Part shown: in pieces, positions 15,255 through 24,042 of the stretch | Layout of the letters: every line of letters starts with the position of its first letter | Position numbering within the stretch: the first letter of the stretch is position 1 | Assembly (NCBI RefSeq): GCF_003473545.1 | Contig: NZ_QUCM01000030.1 | Location: 1 to 25,232, forward strand | DNA: 25,232 nucleotides | Direction: 5' to 3' | DNA from: Clostridium sp. AM22-11AC | Lineage (GTDB): Bacteria; Bacillota; Clostridia; Lachnospirales; Lachnospiraceae | Program-made: the position numbers and the translations under genes | Notes under the pieces: generated by a model | What the model saw: only the letters and a program-made list of their open reading frames with translations | Told to the model about the DNA's origin: nothing | The model's database searches: none

Positions 15255-16587
15255 AAATACCCCGGATCACAAACAGGGACAATATAAAAGTGGCAATGTC
15301 TGCCAGTGGCTGGGCACACTGGATACCTAAAAGTCCTATGGTATAAGTCATGATCGTAAGCAGCGGGATCAGGAAAATTCCCTGACGGGCTGTAGATACC
15401 AAAGTAGCCCTGAAACCGTATCCAATAGACTGAGGCATCATATTTCCCATGATCACAGCTCCCTGGAGAGGCAGGGTGATCAACTGCAGTCTGAGAGCCA
15501 GCGTTCCGATTTCAATAACAGTCGGGTCATTGCGTCGGAATAGTGTGATAATAGAGCGGGCTGCCGGGAAACTGATCACGCTGAGTACCAGAAGGATAAT
15601 GGTGCTTACACGGATGCAGAACCAGCAGGCTTTCTTCACGCGGTCGTAAAGTCCGGCGCCGAAGCAGTAGCTGCATACCGGCTGAAAGCCCTGGCCAAAG
15701 CCGATAATGACAGAGTTGATGAAAAACATAAAACGGCTGACAATGGACATGGCCGCAATCGCAGCGTCACCATAAGGCTGACACATAAAGTTCATCAGGA
15801 TCGTAGCCACACTGGCAATTCCCTGACGTCCTAAAGATGGGATGCCTCCATAGAGGACCTCGCGATAGATCGCCAGTTTCGGGCGGAATTTGCGGATGCT
15901 GATGGAAATGCAGCTGTCCTGATGATTGCACATCCATAAAAGGATACAGAAACTGATAAACTGGGAAAGTCCGGTAGCTAAAGCAGCACCTGCAGTTCCC
16001 ATGTCCAGAGTAAAGATAAACAGCGGATCCAGTGCAATATTTAAAAGACCGCCGACTGTAATGCCAACCATGGCAAAAGAAGCTTTTCCCTGGAAACGCA
16101 GCAGGTTGTTCATAATAAAAGAGCAGATCATAAAGGGTGCTGCAATGAAAATATAGTGGGCATAGGCTTCTGCATAAGGTGCAATGGTTTCTGTTGCGCC
16201 TAAAAGAAGAACCACCCGGTGGATGTTAAAGGTGGCAGAAACAGTGATCACCAGTCCCATGATGATACCTGTAAAAAAGGCAATAGAAACGATCTGTTCT
16301 GCCAGTTCTCTTTTTCCGGCACCAAGGGAACGGGTCATATAGTTGCCGCTTCCCATTCCGATCATAAATGCCAGTGCCTGTATAATGGACATGGCAGAAA
16401 AGATAACGCCTACAGCACCGGAGGCGCTGGTTCCCAGCTGACTTACAAAAAATGTGTCAGCCATGTTGTAAATAGAGCTGATCAGCATACTGACAATAGT
16501 AGGCGCCGCAAGCTTTGGAATGATATGGCTGATGGGGGCGTTTGCCATTTCGTAATACTGATCATGCTTTTTTTCAGTATGACTCAT
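15211..16587 (-). CDS. MATE-family efflux transporter 2
   Basis: A 458-residue MATE transporter, distinct from the one at 7908-9236 and closer to the MepA-like group. The first repeat begins ISHIIPKLAAPTIVSMLISSIYNMADTFFVSQLGTSASGAVGV and includes GMGSGNYMTRSLGAGK; the second begins REVLYGGIPSLGRQGIASVATILMNF. About 12 hydrophobic segments are visible. The ATG follows AAGGAG, with a promoter at 16627-16655. Its last 44 bp overlap the end of tadA in a tail-to-tail arrangement, with no terminator between them. The substrate is unknown. Confidence 0.92.
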   Translation of the reverse strand: MSHTEKKHDQYYEMANAPISHIIPKLAAPTIVSMLISSIYNMADTFFVSQLGTSASGAVGVIFSAMSIIQALAFMIGMGSGNYMTRSLGAGKRELAEQIVSIAFFTGIIMGLVITVSATFNIHRVVLLLGATETIAPYAEAYAHYIFIAAPFMICSFIMNNLLRFQGKASFAMVGITVGGLLNIALDPLFIFTLDMGTAGAALATGLSQFISFCILLWMCNHQDSCISISIRKFRPKLAIYREVLYGGIPSLGRQGIASVATILMNFMCQPYGDAAIAAMSIVSRFMFFINSVIIGFGQGFQPVCSYCFGAGLYDRVKKACWFCIRVSTIILLVLSVISFPAARSIITLFRRNDPTVIEIGTLALRLQLITLPLQGAVIMGNMMPQSIGYGFRATLVSTARQGIFLIPLLTIMTYTIGLLGIQCAQPLADIATFILSLFVIRGIFKEFPEDASSFAAQ

Positions 16588-16626
16588 ATAAATTTCTCCT
16601 TAATTTTTTTGTTCGTTCTGAAATTT

Positions 16627-16655
16627 ATTATAACAGAGGAAAAAATGAAGTACAA
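16627..16655 (-). promoter_or_regulatory. Promoter for MATE transporter 2
   Basis: On the minus strand: TTGTAC (16655-16650), 17-bp spacer, TATAAT (16632-16627). The -35 box lies only 7 bp from the -35 of the divergent ffs promoter. Confidence 0.75.
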
Positions 16656-16662
16656 GTGAGCC

Positions 16663-16691
16663 TTGACAAATGCTGGTCTCACAGGTATACT
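16663..16691 (+). promoter_or_regulatory. Promoter of the SRP RNA gene
   Basis: TTGACA at 16663-16668, 17-bp spacer, TATACT at 16686-16691. The expected transcript start is around 16698, about 20 nt before the mature RNA. Confidence 0.85.
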
Positions 16692-16718
16692 GGATAAGCA
16701 TAAATTTGTCATAAAGTT

Positions 16719-16982
16719 TCCACGCAGCCGGGGAGATAGCGGTGCCCTGTATCTGCAATCCGCTCCAGCAGAGGTGATGCCTTGCCTCGGATCGGTCATT
16801 GCGGAGCTGCCTTATGTAAGTGGCGTTGACGTTTGGGTCTTACGCAACGGGAACCTGTGAACCGTGTCAGGGCAGGAATGCAGCAGCACTAAGCAGGAAC
16901 TCTCGTGTGCCGTAAGGCAGCCTGGACCGAGTTAACTGCATGAGTAACGTCCGTGATGCCGGTACAAAGCAAGGCGCGTGGA
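16719..16982 (+). ncRNA. ffs: Signal recognition particle RNA, large bacterial type
   Basis: The RNA scaffold of SRP that binds Ffh and targets nascent membrane proteins. The Alu-domain 5' part is recognisable (GCCGGGGAGATAGCGGTGCC, then CTGCAATCCGCTCCAGCAG). GTGGCGTTGACGTTTGGGTC and CAACGGGAA follow, and then the Ffh-binding helix 8 tip, GTCAGGGCAGGAATGCAGCA. The ends pair: TCCACGC (16719-16725) with GCGTGGA (16976-16982), giving about 264 nt, the normal length for Firmicutes. A consensus promoter precedes it and a terminator lies about 100 nt downstream, so the primary transcript has a 3' trailer. End positions are from pairing and may be off by a few bases. Confidence 0.95.
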
Positions 16983-17004
16983 TTAAATATATAATTGATA
17001 ACGA

Positions 17005-17054
17005 ATGACCCGTCTGCGTCAGCAGACAGTGGAGCGCGATAGCGTGGGGGTCAT
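17005..17054 (+). ncRNA. Compact three-way-junction structure in the SRP RNA 3' trailer
   Basis: The 50 nt fold as three stems. The outer stem is ATGACCC (17005-17011) with GGGTCAT (17048-17054). The first inner stem is GTCTGC (17012-17017) with GCAGAC (17022-17027), loop GTCA. The second is GCGC (17034-17037) with GCGT (17042-17045), loop GATA. It lies between the end of the SRP RNA and the terminator, so it should be in the same primary transcript. I know no named RNA family with this shape here. It could be a processing signal or a separate small RNA. Confidence 0.5.
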
Positions 17055-17079
17055 GAGTGACTACAAGCACAAAAATAAG

Positions 17080-17133
17080 CAAGCCTGAGGACTGTCATAA
17101 AAGAAATATGGCAGATTTCCCCAGGCTTTTTTG
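17080..17133 (+). terminator. Terminator of the SRP RNA transcript
   Basis: AAGCCTGAGG (17081-17090) pairs with the CCAGGCTT arm (17121-17128). An inner CTGTCAT/ATGGCAG stem extends it, and TTTTTTG follows. It precedes the pfk promoter. Confidence 0.85.
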
Positions 17134-17156
17134 TGTCAGGACACATTCTTTTTAAC

Positions 17157-17185
17157 TTGCCCCTTGAAAATCTTTGCGTTATAAT
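17157..17185 (+). promoter_or_regulatory. Promoter for pfk and probably the following dnaX block
   Basis: TTGCCC at 17157-17162, 17-bp spacer, perfect TATAAT at 17180-17185. The pfk ATG lies 78 bp downstream after a GGAGG site. Confidence 0.65.
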
Positions 17186-17263
17186 TGCAAAATAGGTATA
17201 GTAGTATCATTCTTATGGGCAACAACGAAAAATCCTGATTTCTGATTATGGAGGAAATGCAAT

Positions 17264-18343
17264 ATGAGAAGAATTGGTATCTTAACAAGTGGTGGTGACT
17301 GCCAGGCTTTAAACGCTACAATGCGAGGCGTGGCAAAATCTTTGTACAATATGTTAGATGATGTGGAGATCATCGGATTTGAAGACGGATATAAAGGTCT
17401 TATGTATGCAGATTATCAGATTATGAAACCAGCGGATTTTTCCGGTATCCTTACTCAGGGCGGAACCATTCTTGGAACATCCCGTCAGCCATTTAAGCAG
17501 ATGCGGGTCCCGGATGAAAATGGCCTTGATAAGGTAGAAGCAATGAAACATACCTATAAAAAACTGAAATTAAGCTGCCTGGTAGTCTTGGGCGGAAATG
17601 GAAGCCAGAAAACTGCCAATATGCTCAGTGAAGAAGGCTTAAATGTAGTATCCCTTCCAAAGACCATTGATAATGACCTCTGGGGAACCGATATGACCTT
17701 CGGATTTCAGAGTGCAGTGGAAGTGGCTACCAATGCCATTGACTGTATCCATACAACAGCAGCTTCCCACGGAAGAGTCTTTATTGTAGAAGTTATGGGA
17801 CATAAAGTAGGTTGGCTTACTTTGTATGCAGGTCTTGCAGGCGGAGCAGATATCATTCTTCTTCCGGAAGTTCCATATGATATCCAGGTAGTATGTGATG
17901 CGATCACAAAGCGTACCAAAGCAGGAAAGCGTTTTTCCATTCTTGCAGTGGCAGAGGGAGCTATTTCCAAAGAAGACGCCGCTATGTCCAAGAAAGAATT
18001 AAAAGAAAAGAAGAAAAACGGCGTAGTTTATCCATCTGTAGCTTATGAGATCGGCGCCAAGATCCAGGAAGTGACAGGAAGTGAAGTACGTGTCACTGTT
18101 CCGGGCCATATGCAAAGAGGCGGGGAACCATGCCCTTATGACCGTGTGCTGGCAACCAGACTGGGAGCAGCTGCGGCAGAGCTTATTATAAACGAAGAAT
18201 ATGGCTATATGGCAGCTTTGAAAAATAATGAGATCACTAAAGTACCATTATCCGAAGTAGCTGGAAAATTAAAAACAGTAGATCCTAACTGTTCTATGAT
18301 CAAAGAAGCAAAACGGATCGGTATCAGCTTTGGTGACCAGTAA
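17264..18343 (+). CDS. pfkA: 6-phosphofructokinase
   Basis: Phosphorylates fructose 6-phosphate in glycolysis. It has 359 residues with the PFK-A fold: LTSGGDCQALNA at the start, GGTILGTSR, catalytic D136 in PKTIDND, the substrate-binding loop SHGRVFIVEVMGH, and GHMQRGG near the C-terminus. Phosphate-donor positions are mixed: G113 (E. coli G104) fits ATP, while K133 (E. coli G124) is the residue seen in PPi enzymes and in some ATP-using group III enzymes. N112 replaces the usual D103 of GGDGS, and H180 replaces R171. ATP use is likelier but not certain. The ATG has GGAGG upstream; dnaX follows after 18 nt. Confidence 0.92.
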   Translation: MRRIGILTSGGDCQALNATMRGVAKSLYNMLDDVEIIGFEDGYKGLMYADYQIMKPADFSGILTQGGTILGTSRQPFKQMRVPDENGLDKVEAMKHTYKKLKLSCLVVLGGNGSQKTANMLSEEGLNVVSLPKTIDNDLWGTDMTFGFQSAVEVATNAIDCIHTTAASHGRVFIVEVMGHKVGWLTLYAGLAGGADIILLPEVPYDIQVVCDAITKRTKAGKRFSILAVAEGAISKEDAAMSKKELKEKKKNGVVYPSVAYEIGAKIQEVTGSEVRVTVPGHMQRGGEPCPYDRVLATRLGAAAAELIINEEYGYMAALKNNEITKVPLSEVAGKLKTVDPNCSMIKEAKRIGISFGDQ

Positions 18344-18361
18344 AAAATAAGGAGTAAGAAA

Positions 18362-20047
18362 ATGTCGTATACGGCATTATATAGAAAATGGCGTCCTGTC
18401 TCTTTTGAAGATGTAAAGGGACAGGACCCTATTGTCCAGACCTTAAAAAACCAGATCACATCTGAACGTATTGGTCATGCCTATCTGTTCTGCGGAACCA
18501 GAGGTACAGGTAAGACCAGTATAGCGAAGATCTATGCCAGGGCTGTAAACTGCGAACATCCGGTAGATGGAAGCCCCTGTAACCAATGTCCTTCCTGCAA
18601 GTCCATTCTTGCAGGAACTTCTATGAATGTAGTAGAGATCGATGCAGCATCCAACAATGGTGTGGAAAACATCCGTGACATCAGGGAACAGGTACAGTAC
18701 CCGCCTACAGAGGGAAAATACAGGGTTTACATCATCGATGAGGTCCATATGTTATCCATCGGTGCATTTAATGCCCTTTTAAAGACTCTGGAAGAGCCGC
18801 CGTCCTATGTAATATTTATTCTTGCGACCACAGAAGTCTATAAGATCCCTATTACCATTCTGTCCCGGTGCCAGAGATATGATTTTAAACGTATTTCCCT
18901 GGAGACTATAGCTGGCAGACTGCGTCAGCTGACTGAGGCAGAGCATATAGAGGTGGAAGATAAGGCTCTTATGTATGTTGCCAAGGCAGCAGATGGCTCC
19001 CTTCGAGATGCGTTAAGCCTTTTGGACCAGTGTGTGGCATTTCACTATGGAAAACTGCTGACTTATGAAAATGTACTGGACGTTCTCGGAGCAGTAGACT
19101 CCGGTGTATTTAGCAGTATGTTTAATGCAGTGATCGAAGGACGTACCAAAGACTGTATTACCCAGTTAGAGGAGATCGTGATCCAGGGCCGTGAATTAGG
19201 TCAGTTTGTAACGGATTTTATCTGGTATCTGAGAAATCTGCTGCTGGTACAGAGCGCAGATGATGCAGAAGGTCTTCTGGATATGTCAGAAGAAAACTTA
19301 AAACAGTTAAAAGAAGACTCTACAAAGACAGATGGAAATACGCTGATGCGTTATATCCGTATTTTCTCAGAACTTTCCAATCAGCTGCGCTATGCCAGCC
19401 AGAAGCGGGTTATGGTGGAAGTGGCTTTGATCAAACTTACCAGACCGTCTATGGAACCGAACCTGGACTCTGTTCTCCAACGTTTAAAACAGTTAGAAGC
19501 AGCTGTAGAAGATCTGGAAGCAGGAGGTTTCAGACCTGGGACCATGGTCACGGCTCCCATGGGGGCAGTCCCTGTAACTGCAGGTGTACAGCCTCAGATA
19601 TCAGGAACACAGGGACAGATGGCAGTTCCAGTCCAGGGGGGTCCTACAGGAAATCCGCCTGAAACAGCTGGCGCAGCCGGTATTACGCCTCCAAATCAGG
19701 TCAGCCTTCCACCGGCCCAGTTAGAAGATCTGAACCTGATTCGCAATGAATGGGCAAAGATCATACGAAGTGCTGGAGGCAGCGCAAGGGCATGTTTCAG
19801 GGATACAGTGGTAGAACCTGGCGGAGAAGGCTGTCTTACCATTGTATTTCTTGACTCTATGAGCTATGATATGGGAAGGCGTCCTACGGTGATCGGCCAG
19901 TTAGAACAGCTGGTCCAGGCTAATTATGGAAAATCTATTTATTTTAAGACCCGGTTAGCCGGTCGCGGAGAGCGCCTGGACACAATATACGTGACAAAAG
20001 AAGATCTGGAAGATAAGATCCATATGGATATTACTTACGAAGATTAA
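18362..20047 (+). CDS. dnaX: DNA polymerase III subunit gamma/tau
   Basis: The clamp-loader ATPase of the replisome. It has 561 residues. Walker A is GTRGTGKTS at 45-53; the zinc module has C64, C73, C76 and C79; Walker B is YIIDEVHMLS (123-132); the SRC sensor is in LSRCQRYDF. The lid and collar domain III follow to about residue 370. A Gly/Pro/Gln/Val-rich linker (about 390-455) leads to a C-terminal domain of about 100 residues starting LEDLNLIRNEWAKI, as in tau-type Firmicute proteins. The ATG follows AAGGAG. ybaB and recR follow, a conserved order. I saw no evident programmed frameshift site, but did not search exhaustively. Confidence 0.97.
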   Translation: MSYTALYRKWRPVSFEDVKGQDPIVQTLKNQITSERIGHAYLFCGTRGTGKTSIAKIYARAVNCEHPVDGSPCNQCPSCKSILAGTSMNVVEIDAASNNGVENIRDIREQVQYPPTEGKYRVYIIDEVHMLSIGAFNALLKTLEEPPSYVIFILATTEVYKIPITILSRCQRYDFKRISLETIAGRLRQLTEAEHIEVEDKALMYVAKAADGSLRDALSLLDQCVAFHYGKLLTYENVLDVLGAVDSGVFSSMFNAVIEGRTKDCITQLEEIVIQGRELGQFVTDFIWYLRNLLLVQSADDAEGLLDMSEENLKQLKEDSTKTDGNTLMRYIRIFSELSNQLRYASQKRVMVEVALIKLTRPSMEPNLDSVLQRLKQLEAAVEDLEAGGFRPGTMVTAPMGAVPVTAGVQPQISGTQGQMAVPVQGGPTGNPPETAGAAGITPPNQVSLPPAQLEDLNLIRNEWAKIIRSAGGSARACFRDTVVEPGGEGCLTIVFLDSMSYDMGRRPTVIGQLEQLVQANYGKSIYFKTRLAGRGERLDTIYVTKEDLEDKIHMDITYED

Positions 20048-20089
20048 AACGAATTTATTGAATGAAGAGATGATGAGGAGGAACACACC

Positions 20090-20446
20090 ATGGCAAAACG
20101 TGGCGGATTCCCAGGCGGTATGCCGGGAAATATGAACAATCTTATGAAGCAGGCACAGCGTATGCAGCGCCAGATGGAAGAGACAACAAAAGAACTGGAA
20201 GAAAAAGAATACACAGCAGCTGCTGGCGGCGGCGCTGTTACAGTAACTGTTTCCGGTAAAAAGGAAGTAGTTTCTATTAAGTTATCTGAAGAAGTAGTAG
20301 ATCCTGATGATATTGAAATGTTACAGGATCTGATCGTTGCAGCTACCAATGAAGCATTCCGTCAGATGGAAGCTGCAAACAGCGAAGCTATGTCCAAGTT
20401 AACAGGTGGACTGGGCGGTGCTTTAGGCGGAGGCTTTCCGTTCTAA
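20090..20446 (+). CDS. ybaB: YbaB/EbfC-family nucleoid-associated protein
   Basis: A small DNA-binding protein (118 residues) that forms dimers coating DNA. The N-terminus is Gly/Met/Arg-rich, followed by the long helix [20 protein letters not shown]. The conserved strand region is [34 protein letters not shown], followed by [15 protein letters not shown]. It ends in a Gly-rich tail. The start has GAGGAGG 8 nt upstream. The stop TAA overlaps the recR ATG by one base (TAATG), implying translational coupling. Confidence 0.95.
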   Translation: MAKRGGFPGGMPGNMNNLMKQAQRMQRQMEETTKELEEKEYTAAAGGGAVTVTVSGKKEVVSIKLSEEVVDPDDIEMLQDLIVAATNEAFRQMEAANSEAMSKLTGGLGGALGGGFPF

Positions 20447-21042
20447 TGGACTACTATAGCAGTCAGATCACCAAGCTGATCGAAGAGTTATCAAAGCTTC
20501 CGGGAGTGGGGGCAAAGTCTGCTCAGCGCCTTGCATTTCACATTATCAATATGCCGAAAGAACAGGTGGATGAGCTGGCTGGTGCTATGACAGGCGCCCG
20601 GAATAATGTGCGTTACTGCAAGGAGTGTTTTACACTGACAGATAAAGAGATCTGTCCGATCTGCAGCAGTGATAAACGAAACCATAAGGTCATTATGGTA
20701 GTGGAAAATACAAGAGATCTGGCAGCTTATGAGAAGACTGGGAAGTACAATGGGGTGTACCATGTGCTTCACGGTGCCATTTCTCCGATGTTGGGGATCG
20801 GACCCAATGATATCAAATTAAAAGAACTGATGCACCGTCTTCAGTCTGATGTGGAAGAAGTGATCATTGCCACAAATTCCAGCCTGGAAGGTGAAACTAC
20901 AGCTATGTATATCAGCAAACTGATCAAACCTACAGGCATCAAAGTGACCAGGATTGCCAGCGGCGTGCCAGTTGGCGGAGATCTGGAATATATAGATGAG
21001 GTGACTCTTTTAAGGGCACTGGAAGGAAGAACAGAGCTGTAG
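20446..21042 (+). CDS. recR: Recombination mediator protein RecR
   Basis: Works with RecF/RecO to load RecA at gaps. It has 198 residues, the normal length. The helix-hairpin-helix is [19 protein letters not shown] (15-33); the C4 zinc finger uses C58, C61, C70 and C73; the Toprim domain follows with [15 protein letters not shown] and the [14 protein letters not shown] segment; and the C-terminal [20 protein letters not shown] is standard. It starts within the ybaB stop (TAATG). Confidence 0.97.
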   Translation: MDYYSSQITKLIEELSKLPGVGAKSAQRLAFHIINMPKEQVDELAGAMTGARNNVRYCKECFTLTDKEICPICSSDKRNHKVIMVVENTRDLAAYEKTGKYNGVYHVLHGAISPMLGIGPNDIKLKELMHRLQSDVEEVIIATNSSLEGETTAMYISKLIKPTGIKVTRIASGVPVGGDLEYIDEVTLLRALEGRTEL

Positions 21043-21076
21043 AAGCTGGAAGAAAAGGCACAGGGAGATGCATAAG

Positions 21077-23206
21077 ATGGATAAATATGAGTTTAATATT
21101 AAAGTTGAGCAGATAAAAAAGCTGGTCAATAAAAGTGATTATGAGACAGCCATGAAGATTGCGGATACCATTGACTGGAGAAGGGTCCGTAATGTAAATA
21201 TCCTGTCTATGGTCGCAGGCATTTATGAGAAAAACGGAGAGTTCCAGGAAGCAAAAGATATTCTGCTTCTGGCGTTTGAGAGAGCTCCTATTGGCAAACG
21301 CCTGCTTTATAAGCTGGCAGATCTGGCTTTAAAAGAAGGCAATGTTGAGGAAGCAGAAGATTATTACAAAGAATTCTGCAACCTGGCAGCAGACGATCCA
21401 AGGCAGTATATTTTAAGATATATGATCTTAAAGGCAAAAGGTGCGCCTGTAGAACAGCTGATCCATACCCTGGAGCAGTACTGCAACGCAGAACTGGATG
21501 AAAAGTGGATGTATGAGCTGGCTGAACTGTACAACCAGGCAGGAATGGAGCAGCTTTGCGTCATGACCTGCGATAAGATCATGCTTATGTTTGGTCTTGG
21601 AAAATATGTAGATAAAGCCATGGAGTTAAAGCTTCAGTATGCACCTTTAAACCAGTATCAGATGGATCTGGTAGAAAATAAAGAGAAGTATGAAGCAAAA
21701 TTAAAGGCAGTAGAGCAGGAATACAAAAAAGGTACTTCTATTGTACAGCCGATTGAAAATACAGACCGCCGTCAGTTAGACAGGGAAGAAGAGCCGGTGG
21801 AAGATACAGCAGAAGATGAGACTGTTTATGCTGAGGATGAATACACCGAAGATTACCGGGAAGAACCGGCTGTTACCATTCAGGATGATGATATAACAGA
21901 GGAAGAACCGGTTTCTGAGGAGCCTGAAGAAGAACTGGCAGAAGAGCCTGAGGAGACTTACGAGACAGAAGAACCTGAAACAGAAGATTATGAGGCAGGG
22001 GAGTCTGAAGCGGAAGAGTCTGAAGAGGAGCCGGAAGCGGATGAAGAGCAGGCTGTATATGAAACAGCAGCAGCGGATGAAGAGATCCGTGCCAGCATCC
22101 ATGAAGCCCGTGCGCAGGAAAATCTGGCAAGAGAAATGTCAAAATTATCTGCAGCAGCAGAGGAAGAAGATCTGCCGGAAGATGAAATGGGACAGACCAG
22201 AGCGCTTACAGATATCCGTGAGCTGAGAAAAGGTCCTGTTTATACAGGTTCCAACCATTTGATGATCGAGGCAGAGGTTCCTGAAAAGGGACTTGCGCTG
22301 GCAGTGGAGGCACTGCGTAAAATACATAAAGAAACAGGCGCAAAGAACCAGGCAGCAAAGATCTCCGGCGAAAAATTAAACCGCAGAGGTGTATTTGCGC
22401 TGGCAGATAAGCTGACAGGAAAAGACCTGATCATTGAGCAGGCCGGTGATATGAATGAAAGCATCCTTCAGGAACTGAACCAGTTGATGGCAAGGGATGA
22501 GACGGGTATGAATGTGGTCCTGATCGATACAGCAAGGCGCCTGGAAGAACTGCACCGTGTATATCCGGGACTGGCAAAGCGCTTTGAGTGCATTGGAACT
22601 TCTGACAGCATAAAAGCGAAGAAAGCAGCAGCTCCTGTACCATCTGAGTCTGGAAAAGGATCTCTGGCAAAGGCTCCTGAAGTTGTTGAGAAGAAAGTAC
22701 AGCCAGCTCCAAAGCCAGTGGCAGCACCAAAAGAGGCACCGGCTCCAAAAACGGCGGCAACGAAGGCAGTTGTAACTTCGAAGGCAGCTGCGCCAAAGCC
22801 TGCAGCCAAACCAGCAGCACAGCCGGAAAAGAAGGCAGCTGCACCAGCTAAAAAGCGTCCGGTTCAGGCACCGGCTGTAAAAGAACCAGCTCGTATGGCA
22901 GAGACAGAACAGCCAGAGCACAGCGAGCAGGAAATGGACATTGATGAGTTCGCAAAATATGCCTGCCAGTATGCAAGCAAGATCGACTGCAGTATTTCCG
23001 GAAAGAGTATGTTAGCTCTTTACGAGCGCATTGAGATCATGGAAGAAGATGGCATTGCCCTGACCAGAGAAGAAGCTGAAAACCTTATTGAAGAGGCAGC
23101 TGACAGAGCGGAAAATCCATCCTTCTTTAAGAGACTTACAGGTATTTTCTCTTCTAAATACGATAAGGATGGCCTCCTTATACTGAAGGAGGAGCATTTC
23201 TTATGA
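21077..23206 (+). CDS. TPR protein with acidic linker and degenerate AAA+-like C-terminal module
   Basis: About 709 residues, probably cytoplasmic, function unknown. Numbering is from an in-frame ATG at 21068. Residues 1-220 are helical repeats of TPR type (NGEFQEAKDILLLAFERAP; GNVEEAEDYYKEFC). Residues 235-345 are very acidic, with EEPE-type repeats. Residues 397-512 resemble a CbxX/SpoVK-type AAA+ core lacking Walker A: AAKISGEKLNRRGVFALADK, then LIIEQAGDM where LFIDEAxxL is expected, and VYPGLAKRFE in place of NPGLRSRF. Residues 515-612 are Ala/Pro/Lys-rich. Residues 622-686 (IDEFAKYACQYASKIDC to LALYERIEIMEE) resemble the AAA lid. Start 21077 is chosen because GGGAG lies 9 nt upstream; at 21068 it would be too close. 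The HAD gene overlaps its last 4 bases. Confidence 0.85.
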   Translation: MDKYEFNIKVEQIKKLVNKSDYETAMKIADTIDWRRVRNVNILSMVAGIYEKNGEFQEAKDILLLAFERAPIGKRLLYKLADLALKEGNVEEAEDYYKEFCNLAADDPRQYILRYMILKAKGAPVEQLIHTLEQYCNAELDEKWMYELAELYNQAGMEQLCVMTCDKIMLMFGLGKYVDKAMELKLQYAPLNQYQMDLVENKEKYEAKLKAVEQEYKKGTSIVQPIENTDRRQLDREEEPVEDTAEDETVYAEDEYTEDYREEPAVTIQDDDITEEEPVSEEPEEELAEEPEETYETEEPETEDYEAGESEAEESEEEPEADEEQAVYETAAADEEIRASIHEARAQENLAREMSKLSAAAEEEDLPEDEMGQTRALTDIRELRKGPVYTGSNHLMIEAEVPEKGLALAVEALRKIHKETGAKNQAAKISGEKLNRRGVFALADKLTGKDLIIEQAGDMNESILQELNQLMARDETGMNVVLIDTARRLEELHRVYPGLAKRFECIGTSDSIKAKKAAAPVPSESGKGSLAKAPEVVEKKVQPAPKPVAAPKEAPAPKTAATKAVVTSKAAAPKPAAKPAAQPEKKAAAPAKKRPVQAPAVKEPARMAETEQPEHSEQEMDIDEFAKYACQYASKIDCSISGKSMLALYERIEIMEEDGIALTREEAENLIEEAADRAENPSFFKRLTGIFSSKYDKDGLLILKEEHFL

Positions 23207-24042
23207 GAAATATAAAATTAATAGCTCTGGACTTGGACGGAACCCTTCTTAACATGGAAAAGAAGGTTCCTCAGGGAAATTACCAGGCTTTAAAAGAATG
23301 TGAAAAAGCAGGGATCCAGATCGTGCCGGCAACCGGAAGAGGCGTAGGCGGTATTCCGCCTATGATCCGGGAACTTCCAGGGGCAAACTACGCCATCACC
23401 ACCAATGGAGCTGTTGTTGCAGATCTTAAAAATAATAAAGCGATCAAGACCTGTGGACTTTCTAACGAAATGATACAGCGTATCTTAAATATTGCTAAAA
23501 AGTATCACTCTGCCACAGATCCTTTTATAGATGGAAGAGCTATTACAGAGCCGGCATCCATTGATCATATGGATGAATTTGGGCTCAGCCCGGAAATGCA
23601 GAAACTGATCCGGGATACCAGGGAAGTTGTTCCAAATGTAATGGAATATGTAAAGACAACAGGAGCAGAGGCAGAAAAGGTCAATATTTTTATGGCGGAC
23701 TTAGAGGAAAGAGAAGTTCTTCGTAAGGAGTTAATGGCGATCCCTGAGCTGTCTATCAGCTCTTCTATGTACAATAATCTGGAGGTTAATGCAAAGGGCG
23801 CTGACAAGGGCTCCGCTCTTTTATGGCTTGCAGACTATCTTGGCATTGACCGGGAAGAAACCATGTCATTTGGAGACGGGGAAAATGATATCCCTATGAT
23901 CCAGGCAGCCGGAATTGGCGTAGCAATGGAAAATGCCCTGGATACAGTAAAGGCAGCAGCAGATATGATCACTCTTAAAAATGATGAAGATGGCGTAGCA
24001 GCTGCAATCAGAAAAATCATATTTGGATCAAGTGAAAAATGA
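23203..24042 (+). CDS. Cof-type HAD-IIB phosphatase
   Basis: A 279-residue cytoplasmic haloacid dehalogenase-type phosphatase, Cof/YidA group, usually acting on small phosphorylated metabolites. Motif I is LIALDLDGTLLN with nucleophile D10 and D12. Motif II is in VPATGRG, motif III is K202 in GADKGSAL, and motif IV is SFGDGENDIPM with D225 and D229. The C2 cap lies between residues 85 and 190. The ATG overlaps the preceding stop as ATGA, with GGAGGAG 9 nt upstream. The specific substrate cannot be read from the sequence. Confidence 0.93.
   Translation: MRNIKLIALDLDGTLLNMEKKVPQGNYQALKECEKAGIQIVPATGRGVGGIPPMIRELPGANYAITTNGAVVADLKNNKAIKTCGLSNEMIQRILNIAKKYHSATDPFIDGRAITEPASIDHMDEFGLSPEMQKLIRDTREVVPNVMEYVKTTGAEAEKVNIFMADLEEREVLRKELMAIPELSISSSMYNNLEVNAKGADKGSALLWLADYLGIDREETMSFGDGENDIPMIQAAGIGVAMENALDTVKAAADMITLKNDEDGVAAAIRKIIFGSSEK

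Noticed and set aside
22376..22921. Long minus-strand open frames opposite the Ala/Pro/Lys-rich linker
   Set aside because: The biased composition of the real plus-strand gene removes stop codons on the other strand; the products are Leu/Cys/Ser-rich and lack ribosome binding sites.
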